A stretch of DNA of 57,378 bases from JBFWIW01 sp050253535 (lineage in GTDB: Bacteria > Bacillota > Clostridia > Oscillospirales > Oscillospiraceae), in NCBI GenBank assembly GCA_050253535.1, contig JBFWIW010000012.1:1-57378 (forward strand). Reading direction: 5' to 3'. Below the pieces are notes generated by a model that had not been told where the DNA came from, ran no database searches, and saw nothing but the letters and a program-made list of their open reading frames with translations. The translations under genes and the position numbers were made by a program. This document shows positions 8,599 to 19,238 of the stretch, piece after piece (within the stretch, counting starts at the first letter, position 1; each line of letters opens with the position of its first letter).

Positions 8599-8776
8599 TT
8601 AATAAGCCACTCCGTTTGATTACTTTTTAGTTTATTTTGACTGCATATTAGTATCTCTCTTTCTTCATAAAAAATATCCGCAAAAATGCAGAAATATTGT
8701 GCCAATTTATATCTGATAGTTTCCGGACATTTTTCATACTGAAATTCAGCCAGGTTGATAGCCAAAACATGCTCAT

Positions 8777-8809
8777 AAAAATGCCCGCGCCAAAAGGCGC
8801 GGGCATTTT
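8777..8809. terminator. Terminator of the giant surface-protein gene
   Basis: AAAATGCCCGCGCC and GGCGCGGGCATTTT form a 14-base perfect stem with a 4-base AAAA loop. It lies 15 bases after the giant gene stop on the minus strand and has the same GCCCGC core as other terminators here. Confidence 0.9.
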
Positions 8810-8824
8810 CAGTGACTTATTTTT

Positions 8825-11800
8825 TTATTCTGTTATATTGCCGCAGAACCGCATCAGAATCACGGCGACCTGCGCTCTTGTCGCATATCCCCGTGGGTCA
8901 AGCGTTGCCTCGCTTGACCCGGTAATCAGCTTGCCGGCGTTTGCCCACTTGATTGCATCCTTGGCATAGCTGCTGATGCTGCCCGCATCTGTATAGCCGG
9001 AAAGGTCGGCATTTGCGGTAATGTCTAGCCCTTTATATTCCGCGTAGCGGTACAGAATTGCCGCCATCTGCTCGCGGGTGATTTTGTCATTTGGACCAAA
9101 TTTGCCGTCACTGTATCCGGTGACAATGCCATTTTCCGATGCCCATACAACAGCCTTGTAATAATAGAGGCCGCTTGCAGCATCAGCAAATGATGCCTCT
9201 CCTTCGGCGTTTGGATCGCCTTCCAGCCGGTACAGAACGGTTACCAGCATAGCTCGGGTCATAGCCGTATTCGGCTCAAAAGCCGTGTCTGAGGTACCGC
9301 TGAACAGTCCCGCATCGATGACGAAATCGATGCCCTCATGGTACCACTGGCTCGCGTCCACATCGGTGAACGCATGTGCCGGGCAGTCGCTGCCGCCCGT
9401 GCAGCCGAAGCTGAATTCGGCTTTGACTGTGACGCTGGAATATGGCATTTCAAAGCTGTAGGTGCCGTCACTTTTTAAGGTAACGGTTACCTCATCACCG
9501 TCTTCGTCGGTCACGGTTATATTGTCTAGCTTATATCCGGTATCGGTTTTTACTGTGAGGGTGATCGTCGCGCCTGAGAGCGCCGTCGCCTTGTTTGCGG
9601 TAATCGTGCCATGCGCTGTCTCAGCGACGTCAATATCGTATGAGGTGACGATAACGCCTCCGCCGCCGGTGCTGCTAGTGGGTTTCACTGCCCAACCCAT
9701 GGCAAAGGGCGATAGGGTGTAAACCGTCACGCAAAGGCCTTCTGCCGTTGCGGTCGGCTTGAGATACTCGATGGTGCCGGCTTTGTCGCCTGTGGAAATC
9801 AGATGTGCAATCGAGAAATTGTAGCCGGAGGCTGACGCATAGGTGATACCTGTGGGATACGGCAGTATCACCGTAACACCTTCGGCGGGTAGGTCTGTGT
9901 CGTCGGCATCCACCCAGTTGCCTTCGTCGTTCTTGACCTTCAGCCGTACGTCATATACGGCGGTAGTCGACTCGGTGGCACCGGACACCCTGCTTATCGC
10001 GGCAACCTGCATCGCGGCAGTAATCTCTCCGGCAGTATCGTATTTATCATTTTCTTTCAGCGCATCCGAGATATCTGCGTCCTCAACATTTTCCTTCTGA
10101 TACAAATTGTACTCGACAGCATTAATATTGATAGCGTCGGTCACATTGCTCAGTGTGATGGTATAGGTGCCGTCACTGTTGGGAACAGACTTCACTGTAC
10201 CGGAGGCTGTCGGCGTTGTCGTCTCGGCGGAGACCATGCAGTCCACATCAAAAATCTTGAGCTGCGTCACATAATAGTTCGGATTTAGTGTGACTGTGAA
10301 TGCCACGGTGCCGCGATCGCGGACCTCGGTGGCCGGCAACGTGTCGTCCGGCGTGCGGGTCACACCCGAGACCTTATAGGTATCAACATCCGTGGGAATC
10401 TCGTGTCCCACATACGGTTCAAAGGTGACGCCCGCTGTAGTATCCGCCGTCAGGTCTTCCAGGACCAGTGTTTTACTGATTTTGTCGGATACGACCGATC
10501 CATCAACCGTCCAATTTTCGACCATATATGGACTCGGTTCCGAATTAGGCACCGCGGTCAGTGTGACCGTGCTGCCTGCGACGATCTCAACCTGCGTACC
10601 CGCCCGAAGATCGGTCTCCTCTCCATCCGAGACAGCTTTTACCGTTACAGTACCGTTTGCGCCGTTTGTTGCCGTAAACTTCACATACTCGGCGGCGACA
10701 AAGGCCGCTGTGATATCCATGTCTTCCGTGACATCTGCGATAGTCAGTATGGCGGCGGTGCCGCTGACATTACCGCCCCAGCCGGTGAAGGCATAGTGCG
10801 CGGAGGGCGCGGCCGTCAGAACCACATTGTCGTGCCGGGAGACCGTCAGTACGTTATCGGTGATCTCCGCCGCCGTGCCGTTCACCTTGGCAGTGACGGT
10901 GCCGTGCGTATACGCGCCGAGGACGATAGTATACGTCAGGATTGGCTCAAACTCCACTTCCACCGAAGCATCGGCAAGGATACTCGTAATGCCGAATGTG
11001 GACTGTTCGGAGGAGTTCGCCACAGCTTCACCGTTCAGCTTCCAGCCCTTCACCTGATAGCCGGAATCCGGTGCGGCGGTAAAGGTTACACTGCTCTCAG
11101 CGATCAGTGACGCGCCGCTAATAATTGTCCTTGTGCCGGAGACCGCGCCGATGCTACCGCCGGTACCCGCCGTGAATGTCACGGTATAGGTATCCTCATA
11201 GGTTATGAAGACCGCCTGTACATCGGTATCCGCCGTTATGGTGAGACTGAGCTGATTATCGCTGCCAGCATTTTTGTCATCAACCAGCCAACAGGAGAAC
11301 TCATAGCCTTCGTCCGGAGTTGCTGTAAGCGTAAGCGCAGTATCGCCCTGTACAGTCACGGGGCTTTCGTCGATACCGCTTATACTGCCATTCTCTGCGG
11401 AATACGTAACGGTGTAAGACTCGCGGATAAACTTAACTGTGATGTCGGCGCCGGTGTTGTCGTCAGTCAAGTAGTTGTATGTATATTCGTTTTCCGTCTC
11501 GCCATCCTGTTTAATGCTATTGAGATACCAGCCCTCAACTATATAACCGTCGTCGGGCTGCGCCGTGAAGGTCAGCACACTGTCCAGGGCAAGCTTTGTG
11601 CCGGATTCGAAACTCGCCCCCGTTGCACTGCTGTTGACGCTAATGCCGCCGTGGCTGCCGGCGCTGTAGGTTATGGTATCGCCGACGTATTCAAAAAGCG
11701 CCTCGATCGTATAGGAATCTTCGCTTCCTTCCGATACCGTGAGGGTCAGCGTGTTGGCGTTTACAGTTATGCCTGTCGGCGGATTATCGGGATCGTATTC

Positions 11801-14800
11801 ATTTGAATTTATGGTCCAGCTTACAAACTTGTATGCGGCGTCGGGCTGCGCCGTGAAAACGACCTGCGCGTCGCGGTATACATCCAAACTGCTGTTCGCA
11901 TCCCCCGTTTTCTCGAAGCCGTCCACACCATTTGCTGTGACTTTTGCGGTGACGCTGCCGTTGTCCTCACCGGAACCGGTATCGAGAGGTCCGTAGTTTA
12001 CGGGTATACAGGGCGTGTAGAACAGATTGCAGTCCGTAACCGCAATATCTGAGGTTACGTTCTTTATCTCTACCTCATAACTCTTGCCCCATGTTTTCTG
12101 GGTCACATTGACAACCAGCCCGTCTTCAAGGGACATCAGCGCGTTTTTCAGATATGTCGCGTCGGTGGCATAGTCGTTTGCCGCATCCGCCGTAAAGGTA
12201 AGCTTTACAGTACCGCCTGTACGCACATCACAGCTTGTGGCATTGGCAAGCACCCCGGTGCCCGTTGGCGCAATCGGCGTCATATAGGTGATGACGGCGC
12301 TGCCGCCGGTGATGTCCGAGATGCTGACATTTTTCGTCGCAACTTCCGTGAAATATGCCTTAACGGCATAGTGGCCGTTCAGATTACCGATGGTATAAAC
12401 CGGATCGACAATATTCACATTGTCAGAATCGGTTAAAGGTACTTCAGTGGTGCTGTTCAGGCCGCTGATCATCGTCCAATGATCAACCATATAGCTGCTC
12501 TCCGGCGTGGCTGTAAAGACCACCTTGCTGCCGCCGGCAAGTACATCGCCGCTTGTAAAGCCCGCATCGTCCGCCATAGCAGTAAGACCGCCGTTATCTC
12601 CGCTGTCGTAGCTAACTTTATAGCCGGTGGAGGCTTTCAGATACACAATGACTGTATAGCTCCGGCTTATATTGCTGAACGACCTGACCGTGTCGTAGGT
12701 GGCGGTTGCGCTGCCGTTTATCAACCATTGTTCGACCATACTGCCGCTTACCGGCACTGTGGTCAGCTTCACGCTCTCGCCATTATAGACGGTTATATCG
12801 TTACCGTTGCCAAAGACTGCGTCAGTCTCAACCGGGTCACCGTAGATGTCGGTCAGCGTATAGGTCAGGGTTCCTCGGGAGGTGTTGCTGACCGAAGCAT
12901 TGAAGGTATATGCGGTGTTTTCCTTGAAAACGGCTGTAACCTCAGTATTCGCGCCCAATTCCGCAATGGTGAGCGTATTGCTGTTGTTCGGATTCGTTAC
13001 GCCGGCTTCCTCAGCGGCGTCTGCTGTCCCGATCTTGACAGACCAGTAATCCAACACGTAGCCGCGCACCGCCTTGGCGGTAAATGCCGCCTTACTGCCG
13101 CCGGGAACGTCTGTCAGTGACGTACCGCTCTGCTCAACATCGTCCAAAGCGACAACGACGGAGCCGAGAGCGTCTTTCGCATAGGCAGAAACGCTGAAGC
13201 TGCCCTGATCCGTCTCGAGGGAAACAGTGGTATTCTGAGTGATGATAAAGGTGAAAGTGCCGTCTTCGTCGGCGGTCACAGTCTCACCGTTAATATAGTA
13301 GCTCTCATCCTCTCCCATCGAATAGCCGGTCTTAACCTGAACGGTGACGGCTGTGTCGCCGGTGACATCCGTTCCGTCGGCGATAAATGTCTTTACATTC
13401 GGCGTAGAGGCCAGTCCGTCGTCATCGTTCCAGTAATACGCCTCGATATTGCCCGAAAGATTCAACATATAGCTGTCGCGCAGGAAAACAGCGTAGAGTG
13501 TGGAACTGGCGGTTCCGACAGTGACGGTATAGCTGTTGGTTCCGTCGCCGTTGTCCGTACCGCCGTAGGCAACCGGCGAGCCGCCGGTGGACAGTTCCCA
13601 GTGACCAAAGCTGTAACCCTCCGCAGGTGTTGCGGTAAATGTGAACTTTGCGCCGGTGGAAACATAGGCTCCGTTTGAGAAGCTCCCCGCGTCACAGAAA
13701 ATCGTGCCGCCGACTGAAGGCGATACGGAGGTGGACAGCGTATACACACTGGCTTTGAATGTGACGGTCACCGAAACGGCCTGGGCCTGAGTGGCGAGAT
13801 AGAACGTGGCCCCGCCGTTCTGTGTTGTTTTGGTGGAATCCGCAAAAACGGCCTCCCATTTGCTCACTTCAAAACCCGCATCGGGGTAGGCCTGCATGGT
13901 CACGGTTGTGCCGGAGCTGTAATTGCCGGAAGCACCTGCATCCTTGATTGTCGCCGTGCCGACGCTGCGGGTGCCGTTTGAATCTGTGAAGTCCGCGGCC
14001 GCAATGGTCAGCGGATGGGTCACACCGATGATGGTATAGACACCCGAGGTATACGTGATATTGTAATTTGCGTATTTGGTATCATCTGTGCCGGCGCTCA
14101 TGCAGGCAATTACAGTATAGTTGCCGGGAGTAGTATCCGCGTCCAGCGGTGTTGCGGTTCCTGCGGAATTGTAGGCAGTATAAGTAAGGTTTAAATCATC
14201 GAGCGTCTCGGTTCCAGCCATGGAACATCCCTCAGCCAGAGTCGGCACAGGCTGCGTGCTGACGACATCCGTACCCGCACTGACGTTATTTGCATCCGGA
14301 ATAGTTACTGTTATGGCCTTCGGGGCAACGGTAAAATCCTGTGTTGTTACAACGGCATCGTCACCGGTACCATAGACGGCCTTCATGATATAGGAACCCG
14401 CATTCGGCGTCATGCTGCCGGGCGACATGGCGTAATAATTTGTACCGTCTAAGCTGTAGCTTAATGTACAGTCGTTTGTTTTGTCCGTATTTGTAACAAG
14501 GCCGCCGGCATCCTTACAGATATAGTTAAGCATCGGGTAAATAGTATCCCCATAGGTGAAGCTCGTGACCGGGTCGCCGCCGCTTTCAGTGGCAATATCC
14601 AGCCGATAGGCGGAACCGGAACCGATTATGGCAAGTTCACCATCGTCGATTGAAAGCGATTTGAACACGCGGCTGCCGCTGTAATAAGCGGTGACAGTGT
14701 ATACGCCGTCACTCATACCCGCAAGGTCAAAGGATGCGGTGGAATAATATTTTGACACGCCGTCAATGCTCTCGGTTTCGGTGGATTTTGTGAGATCAAC

Positions 14801-17800
14801 GGTTCTGCTGTACTCGTAGTCTGTGGATTTCACGGTGAAAGTCACGGTTCCCGTCGGCGCCGCGGTGTGCCCGGCGTTAGCGGACCATAGCTTTATACTT
14901 GGCGTCAACGTTGTGCCGGATACTTCGACCTGCAGGTCAGGCGCCGGTGTCCGCCTAGAATAATCGGTATTAAAGGCATCGGAATAGGCCGATATCTGAT
15001 ATTCAGTCAGCGACTGGTAACTGTAAAATATGGCATTCACGCGGCATCGGTATGGCACTGCGTCGCTGGAACCAGAATTTGAGAAGGTATAGGACTCTGA
15101 CTCCGCACCGCTGATACTCGTCCATTCGCCGTTCTCCAGCTTCTGCCACTGATAGTTCAGGCCTTTGTACTCGCCCTCTTCCGGGTCGGCGACCGCGGCC
15201 GTTACCGTGCTTGAGGCATCGGGATAGAGCAGAAGCACACCGTTATTTAGACCCTGTAGAGTAATATCAGGATAACCCGTTTCAGTCTTTGTACGAACTG
15301 CCAGTGCTTCGCTGTAAATGCTCACATTACTTTGCGTCCCGGTTCCGACCGTCTGGATCTGGTACTGATAGTCCGTATACGGGCTGAGGTTTGTGTCCGT
15401 ATAACTGAAGTAATAGGTTCCTGTCTCGGCGTCGTAGGAGTCGGCGGCAGTCATGGGCACGGAAACTATCTGGTAGCTGCCGCTGCCATCGGGAAATTCA
15501 TAGTATCGATAGATGTTAAACTTCGAAACAAGCTTGTCATAGGTCCATGTCAGGGTGGCTGAAGTGGGCGTCGTATCGGCCACATCCTGTTCAAAGTCGA
15601 CCGGAAGTTCAGGCGGCATGGTATACTCTGTCACAAGATAATTTACGATGGGGAAGTTCAGGTCCCCCTGCTGATATTTGTAACAGAATATTTTCCAGTT
15701 CATGGCATAGCCATAGGCTTGTGCCTCAATGGGCATATTCTGCATGTCGCCGGAGAAGGAACTGCCATTGGTGGTGGTCTCGACTTTGCCAAATCCGGCT
15801 TCGGCACCCACGACGACGCCCACTGTTACGCCTCCCGCGCCGGCGCCCGCCTTAAACTCAGTTTCTACGGATCCGGTGAATGCCGAGCTTTCCTCCTTGG
15901 ACATGGTAATCTCCTGTGTTATGCTGTCACCGCCGCCCGAACTGCTGTAACCCACAGCGGCAGGCGTCCCCGTATATTGGGCGATCACGTCATAGCCATC
16001 CGTGCTGCTGGGATAGGTGGAGGGATCGCCGACATCATGGGTCAGAATGGTGCCGGAAATCTGAGGCAGGGCATCATAGTCCCCCGCGATGGACTCATAT
16101 TCATAAAGACCAAGCAGTTTGACCGCGGCCTCGTGAGGCTTATTGACCGTTGTAATCACTTCGTCATAGCCGCCGCCGCCATTGGCCACATAAGTGGTGT
16201 ATTCGTAAATCTCCATAGGGATGGAGTAGAATGCGATCATATCTTCGCCAGAGGTGGCGTTATAGGTGACGGTCTGCTCCAGAGAAGAGGTATTTTCAAA
16301 ATCCCAGGTAAAATGGCCGGTGATTGAGGCTTCCGCCTCGGCCTTTGCAACCACTACACCAAAGACAGAGAATTCCTGTTCCACGGCTACATAGACACCG
16401 GCGTTGATGGAGCATGAGGTGGTGCTGCCGCTGCTGCTGCCACTGCTGCTGGAGTAACTGGTAGTGGACTCCGCATAGTTGCCGGAAAGGTCGTCTCTGC
16501 CCAGAAGGTCCGCAAAATACGGAGGCGAGGCGATAACCGCCAGCACCTGCGGGTCGGTATAGGTAAAATAGTGTTTGTTGCCGTATTTCATGTAACTGCT
16601 GTCATTGTCCGTATTGGCCAGGCACAGCGACATTGAAAAGTCGGTCCCGGTGCGTTTAATATAGCTGCTGTCTACATCCGGATCTCCGTCTGTATCCGGA
16701 TCAACGATGACCATACTGGTCTTGCCCATGGTGAGCTTGTCCACGTTGTAGTTGACATCGCTTGAATCACTCACTGTCTGGTAACCGGAAATATACCAGT
16801 ACCATGTCTTTATGCGCCAGAGCCTGTACCACCAGTTTCTGTAGTACCATTCCTGCTGCCAGATCGGTTCCTCATGCGAGCCCGTCACCGTATATGATCC
16901 TATTACGGTAGCGGTGGAGCTGAGGGTCTGCGTCATGGTGGCAACCGTACCCTTGCCGGTCTGTCCGGTAAGGGCGCCCGCTACCGCGCTGTATTCCACA
17001 TATTCCTTTGGGCTCACAGTGCTGTCCTGCATGGCGGTGGTGTTGTCCCACGCTTCCTGGATGTTCAGGCCGCTGTCGGAATACTTGATAACCAGGCTGT
17101 CAAAATACAGGAGACTGGTGCCAGCGGTGATTCCCTCGGAAACTACCGCCACATTGGATATGCACAGGGGCAGTGAGTAGAACGGATACACACCGTCCAC
17201 CTTGCTGCGTCCCGTGATCATGGCGGAATAGGTATAATTCCCGTCCTTGTCTTGCTCGAACAGGTCAAAGTTCTTATAAACACTGGAAGTGAATGACGAT
17301 CCGTCCCACGCATAAAACGCCACATAGCGGGTACAGAGGTTTCCGTCCTGCAGGTCGGCATCGGACTGGCCGCAAAGGATCAGGTTTTTGGTGCCGCTGC
17401 CGGCAAGGTCTCCGAAGGCGAAAGAGGCACGCACAATGTTTGAATCTCCATAGGTCAGGCTGAACTGCTGTGAGGACCGGAGCATATCGGTGCCCTTCGC
17501 GCCGAACATGACAACAGCGGTGGAGCCCTTATTCTGGCTGGGCCCGTAGTAATAACCCCAGGTGGCAGCGAGGTCGGGTATGCCGTCCTCGTTTACGTCG
17601 CCGGAGACCAATGATGCCATGTTGGAGACGACTGTGCCCTCTTTGAGATAATAGCTCCAAACCAATTTCCATTTGGAGGTTTCGGTATCATTGGAAGCAT
17701 TCGTATAAGCGGAGGCCCTGTAAAGCCCTGTTGAGGGATCCTTGTCGGAATCCACCGCCTGCAGGGCATAGACCAAGATGCGGGAATAGCCGTATTCCGG

Positions 17801-18664
17801 CACATAGACGGCGATCTCATCCAGTCCGTCGCCGTTCCAGTCGCCGGTGGCCACCTGCAGATAGTTCTTCAGCTGATAGGGGTTCGCAGCGAAATTCTCA
17901 ACCAGGTTTCCGTCCTCATCCTTAAGGGCGGGGTTTCCAATATCCTTGGAGGTGGCGAGCAGCTCGACTGCGGTGCTGCCGTAAGTGCCGTCCGCGTCGC
18001 CGATGCGCAGATACAATCCGCCGTTTTTACTGTAATCCGTGGTGTAAACCATTGCTACCTGGGCGTTCTGGCTTTCATTATTGCCGTCAAAGTTTCCGGA
18101 GGTAACGGAAGACATAGCATATTTAAACGCGCCCGTGGAGCTTCCCGAGCTGAAATTGGTATATGCGTCGGCGGCACCGGTTAGATATGTTCCTGTTCCG
18201 ACGTATGTATATTTTGCGGTTTGGGAGGTTGTGCCTGAAGCTACCGTTGTCTGCTTTATGGAGTTGGTGAGAACACCCTGCGCCGTCGTGCTTGTCCAAT
18301 CCTCGTCTCCGTACAGGGTTGCCTTCAGCTCATTGCCGCCGCTGTTGGTGTAACTCTGGTCGGTGAGGGGCGTTTGCGTTGCCGCATGTGCCGTTGGATT
18401 TAAGTAAGCTGTCTTATTAGTCAGCCCCACCGTGTACAATTCGCTCACCGTCCCGAGCGAAACCACGTCAGTACCATACGGTGTGTCGGTGCTGGTCGCG
18501 TCAAACCCATCCGGCGCTTCACTCGTGTCGATACCGAGCGCAGTAAGCGCGTCCATATCCGAGATATCGTTGTCTGTTGCAGCGAGCGTGGGTATAGTGA
18601 ATACGGGGAACAGCGAAAGGACCATGATAATTGCCATAAGCAAACTTAGAAGTCTCTTTCTCAT
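8825..18664 (-). CDS. Giant 3279-residue S-layer-anchored surface protein
   Basis: Secreted modular protein. Residues 1-29 are a signal peptide. About 200-680 contain FG-GAP/VCBS-like calcium-loop motifs (DWNGDGLDE, DVNEDGIPD, DPDTDGDPD), suggesting a beta-propeller. Residues about 740-960 hold two Gly/Ala/Val-rich amphipathic stretches (near 760-785 and 935-960) separated by a tyrosine-rich region; they look like beta-hairpins of pore-forming proteins but match nothing I can name. A fibronectin-III-like module lies at about 1020-1110, Ig-like and MBG-like modules at about 1110-1540, and a dozen or so InlB/'bacterial repeat' modules (pattern T..P..GY....W) at about 1560-2840. Three C-terminal SLH domains occupy about 3098-3279 (TRAM, TREQ, TRAQ). 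It probably projects from the S-layer as an adhesin or enzyme scaffold. It is a single cistron. Confidence 0.88.
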   Translation of the reverse strand: MRKRLLSLLMAIIMVLSLFPVFTIPTLAATDNDISDMDALTALGIDTSEAPDGFDATSTDTPYGTDVVSLGTVSELYTVGLTNKTAYLNPTAHAATQTPLTDQSYTNSGGNELKATLYGDEDWTSTTAQGVLTNSIKQTTVASGTTSQTAKYTYVGTGTYLTGAADAYTNFSSGSSTGAFKYAMSSVTSGNFDGNNESQNAQVAMVYTTDYSKNGGLYLRIGDADGTYGSTAVELLATSKDIGNPALKDEDGNLVENFAANPYQLKNYLQVATGDWNGDGLDEIAVYVPEYGYSRILVYALQAVDSDKDPSTGLYRASAYTNASNDTETSKWKLVWSYYLKEGTVVSNMASLVSGDVNEDGIPDLAATWGYYYGPSQNKGSTAVVMFGAKGTDMLRSSQQFSLTYGDSNIVRASFAFGDLAGSGTKNLILCGQSDADLQDGNLCTRYVAFYAWDGSSFTSSVYKNFDLFEQDKDGNYTYSAMITGRSKVDGVYPFYSLPLCISNVAVVSEGITAGTSLLYFDSLVIKYSDSGLNIQEAWDNTTAMQDSTVSPKEYVEYSAVAGALTGQTGKGTVATMTQTLSSTATVIGSYTVTGSHEEPIWQQEWYYRNWWYRLWRIKTWYWYISGYQTVSDSSDVNYNVDKLTMGKTSMVIVDPDTDGDPDVDSSYIKRTGTDFSMSLCLANTDNDSSYMKYGNKHYFTYTDPQVLAVIASPPYFADLLGRDDLSGNYAESTTSYSSSSGSSSGSTTSCSINAGVYVAVEQEFSVFGVVVAKAEAEASITGHFTWDFENTSSLEQTVTYNATSGEDMIAFYSIPMEIYEYTTYVANGGGGYDEVITTVNKPHEAAVKLLGLYEYESIAGDYDALPQISGTILTHDVGDPSTYPSSTDGYDVIAQYTGTPAAVGYSSSGGGDSITQEITMSKEESSAFTGSVETEFKAGAGAGGVTVGVVVGAEAGFGKVETTTNGSSFSGDMQNMPIEAQAYGYAMNWKIFCYKYQQGDLNFPIVNYLVTEYTMPPELPVDFEQDVADTTPTSATLTWTYDKLVSKFNIYRYYEFPDGSGSYQIVSVPMTAADSYDAETGTYYFSYTDTNLSPYTDYQYQIQTVGTGTQSNVSIYSEALAVRTKTETGYPDITLQGLNNGVLLLYPDASSTVTAAVADPEEGEYKGLNYQWQKLENGEWTSISGAESESYTFSNSGSSDAVPYRCRVNAIFYSYQSLTEYQISAYSDAFNTDYSRRTPAPDLQVEVSGTTLTPSIKLWSANAGHTAAPTGTVTFTVKSTDYEYSRTVDLTKSTETESIDGVSKYYSTASFDLAGMSDGVYTVTAYYSGSRVFKSLSIDDGELAIIGSGSAYRLDIATESGGDPVTSFTYGDTIYPMLNYICKDAGGLVTNTDKTNDCTLSYSLDGTNYYAMSPGSMTPNAGSYIMKAVYGTGDDAVVTTQDFTVAPKAITVTIPDANNVSAGTDVVSTQPVPTLAEGCSMAGTETLDDLNLTYTAYNSAGTATPLDADTTPGNYTVIACMSAGTDDTKYANYNITYTSGVYTIIGVTHPLTIAAADFTDSNGTRSVGTATIKDAGASGNYSSGTTVTMQAYPDAGFEVSKWEAVFADSTKTTQNGGATFYLATQAQAVSVTVTFKASVYTLSTSVSPSVGGTIFCDAGSFSNGAYVSTGAKFTFTATPAEGYSFGHWELSTGGSPVAYGGTDNGDGTNSYTVTVGTASSTLYAVFLRDSYMLNLSGNIEAYYWNDDDGLASTPNVKTFIADGTDVTGDTAVTVQVKTGYSMGEDESYYINGETVTADEDGTFTFIITQNTTVSLETDQGSFSVSAYAKDALGSVVVALDDVEQSGTSLTDVPGGSKAAFTAKAVRGYVLDYWSVKIGTADAAEEAGVTNPNNSNTLTIAELGANTEVTAVFKENTAYTFNASVSNTSRGTLTYTLTDIYGDPVETDAVFGNGNDITVYNGESVKLTTVPVSGSMVEQWLINGSATATYDTVRSFSNISRSYTVIVYLKASTGYKVSYDSGDNGGLTAMADDAGFTSGDVLAGGSKVVFTATPESSYMVDHWTMISGLNSTTEVPLTDSDNVNIVDPVYTIGNLNGHYAVKAYFTEVATKNVSISDITGGSAVITYMTPIAPTGTGVLANATSCDVRTGGTVKLTFTADAANDYATDATYLKNALMSLEDGLVVNVTQKTWGKSYEVEIKNVTSDIAVTDCNLFYTPCIPVNYGPLDTGSGEDNGSVTAKVTANGVDGFEKTGDANSSLDVYRDAQVVFTAQPDAAYKFVSWTINSNEYDPDNPPTGITVNANTLTLTVSEGSEDSYTIEALFEYVGDTITYSAGSHGGISVNSSATGASFESGTKLALDSVLTFTAQPDDGYIVEGWYLNSIKQDGETENEYTYNYLTDDNTGADITVKFIRESYTVTYSAENGSISGIDESPVTVQGDTALTLTATPDEGYEFSCWLVDDKNAGSDNQLSLTITADTDVQAVFITYEDTYTVTFTAGTGGSIGAVSGTRTIISGASLIAESSVTFTAAPDSGYQVKGWKLNGEAVANSSEQSTFGITSILADASVEVEFEPILTYTIVLGAYTHGTVTAKVNGTAAEITDNVLTVSRHDNVVLTAAPSAHYAFTGWGGNVSGTAAILTIADVTEDMDITAAFVAAEYVKFTATNGANGTVTVKAVSDGEETDLRAGTQVEIVAGSTVTLTAVPNSEPSPYMVENWTVDGSVVSDKISKTLVLEDLTADTTAGVTFEPYVGHEIPTDVDTYKVSGVTRTPDDTLPATEVRDRGTVAFTVTLNPNYYVTQLKIFDVDCMVSAETTTPTASGTVKSVPNSDGTYTITLSNVTDAININAVEYNLYQKENVEDADISDALKENDKYDTAGEITAAMQVAAISRVSGATESTTAVYDVRLKVKNDEGNWVDADDTDLPAEGVTVILPYPTGITYASASGYNFSIAHLISTGDKAGTIEYLKPTATAEGLCVTVYTLSPFAMGWAVKPTSSTGGGGVIVTSYDIDVAETAHGTITANKATALSGATITLTVKTDTGYKLDNITVTDEDGDEVTVTLKSDGTYSFEMPYSSVTVKAEFSFGCTGGSDCPAHAFTDVDASQWYHEGIDFVIDAGLFSGTSDTAFEPNTAMTRAMLVTVLYRLEGDPNAEGEASFADAASGLYYYKAVVWASENGIVTGYSDGKFGPNDKITREQMAAILYRYAEYKGLDITANADLSGYTDAGSISSYAKDAIKWANAGKLITGSSEATLDPRGYATRAQVAVILMRFCGNITE

Positions 18665-18729
18665 ACAGGTTTCTCCTTAAATTAAAACTAGTAATTTTAA
18701 TAATTATTATATACTTCTTACAAAGAATC

Positions 18730-19238
18730 TCAAGAAGAATTTGGAAAAATAAAGACCGAAACGGTGCCTCTGACTACGCTGCCGCTAACGTCCATAATGG
18801 TATTGTCGCCCGCGTAGATGGCGTAATTGGCAGTGGAGCTGGCCGAACCGCCGCTGACCGTCACCTTGGCGCTATCGATGCAGATGACGCTGCCCGAGGT
18901 AACACTGATTTTGCCGCCGCTGACTGCCAAAAGGCGCCGTCTCCGTTCAGCCTGATTAAATCTACGTAGGAATCACCCGCCGTAATAGTCGCTACCCATT
19001 TCACCGTCGCGCCCGAGGCATTATTGAGCGTGAGGCTTGACGCAGCGTTCGTTAACGAGCCGGTAATGTCGGTATCTCCTCTTATGAAGGCGGATAGTGT
19101 CACTCACAATCAGTATTGTAAGCTTGCAATGGCGCTTGCCACATCCGACGCGCCGTATCCCCCTTCGTCAGCACCGTCGTCGTCAGCAGGGACAGCGCCA
19201 GGAATACGCCGCCTAAATCTTTTCCGGATTTGGCTCAT
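18730..19238 (-). pseudogene. Broken adhesin-like secreted protein gene
   Basis: An ATG at 19238 with GGGAGG upstream begins MSQIRKRFRRR; a shift of reading frame then gives LALSLLTTTVLT, which completes a typical signal peptide. Downstream, one frame encodes a beta-rich stretch (TDITGSLTNAASSLTLNN up to IRLNGDG, about 19100-18930). The sequence continues only in another frame as VSGGKISVTSGS... to the stop near 18730. The pieces fit the Ser/Gly/Thr-rich repeats of large secreted proteins of this group. At least two frameshifts and the short remaining length mark it as dead. It lies directly upstream of the giant gene. Confidence 0.6.

Noticed and set aside
10392..11110. Plus-strand open frames (up to 235 codons) opposite the giant gene
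   Set aside because: Antisense shadows of a GC-rich repetitive gene. The translations have no coherent domain and no ribosome binding sites.
8825..18664. Giant gene as an assembly artefact of several fused genes
   Set aside because: One uninterrupted frame has a single signal peptide at the start, SLH domains at the end, and a proper terminator. This is consistent with one real gene.
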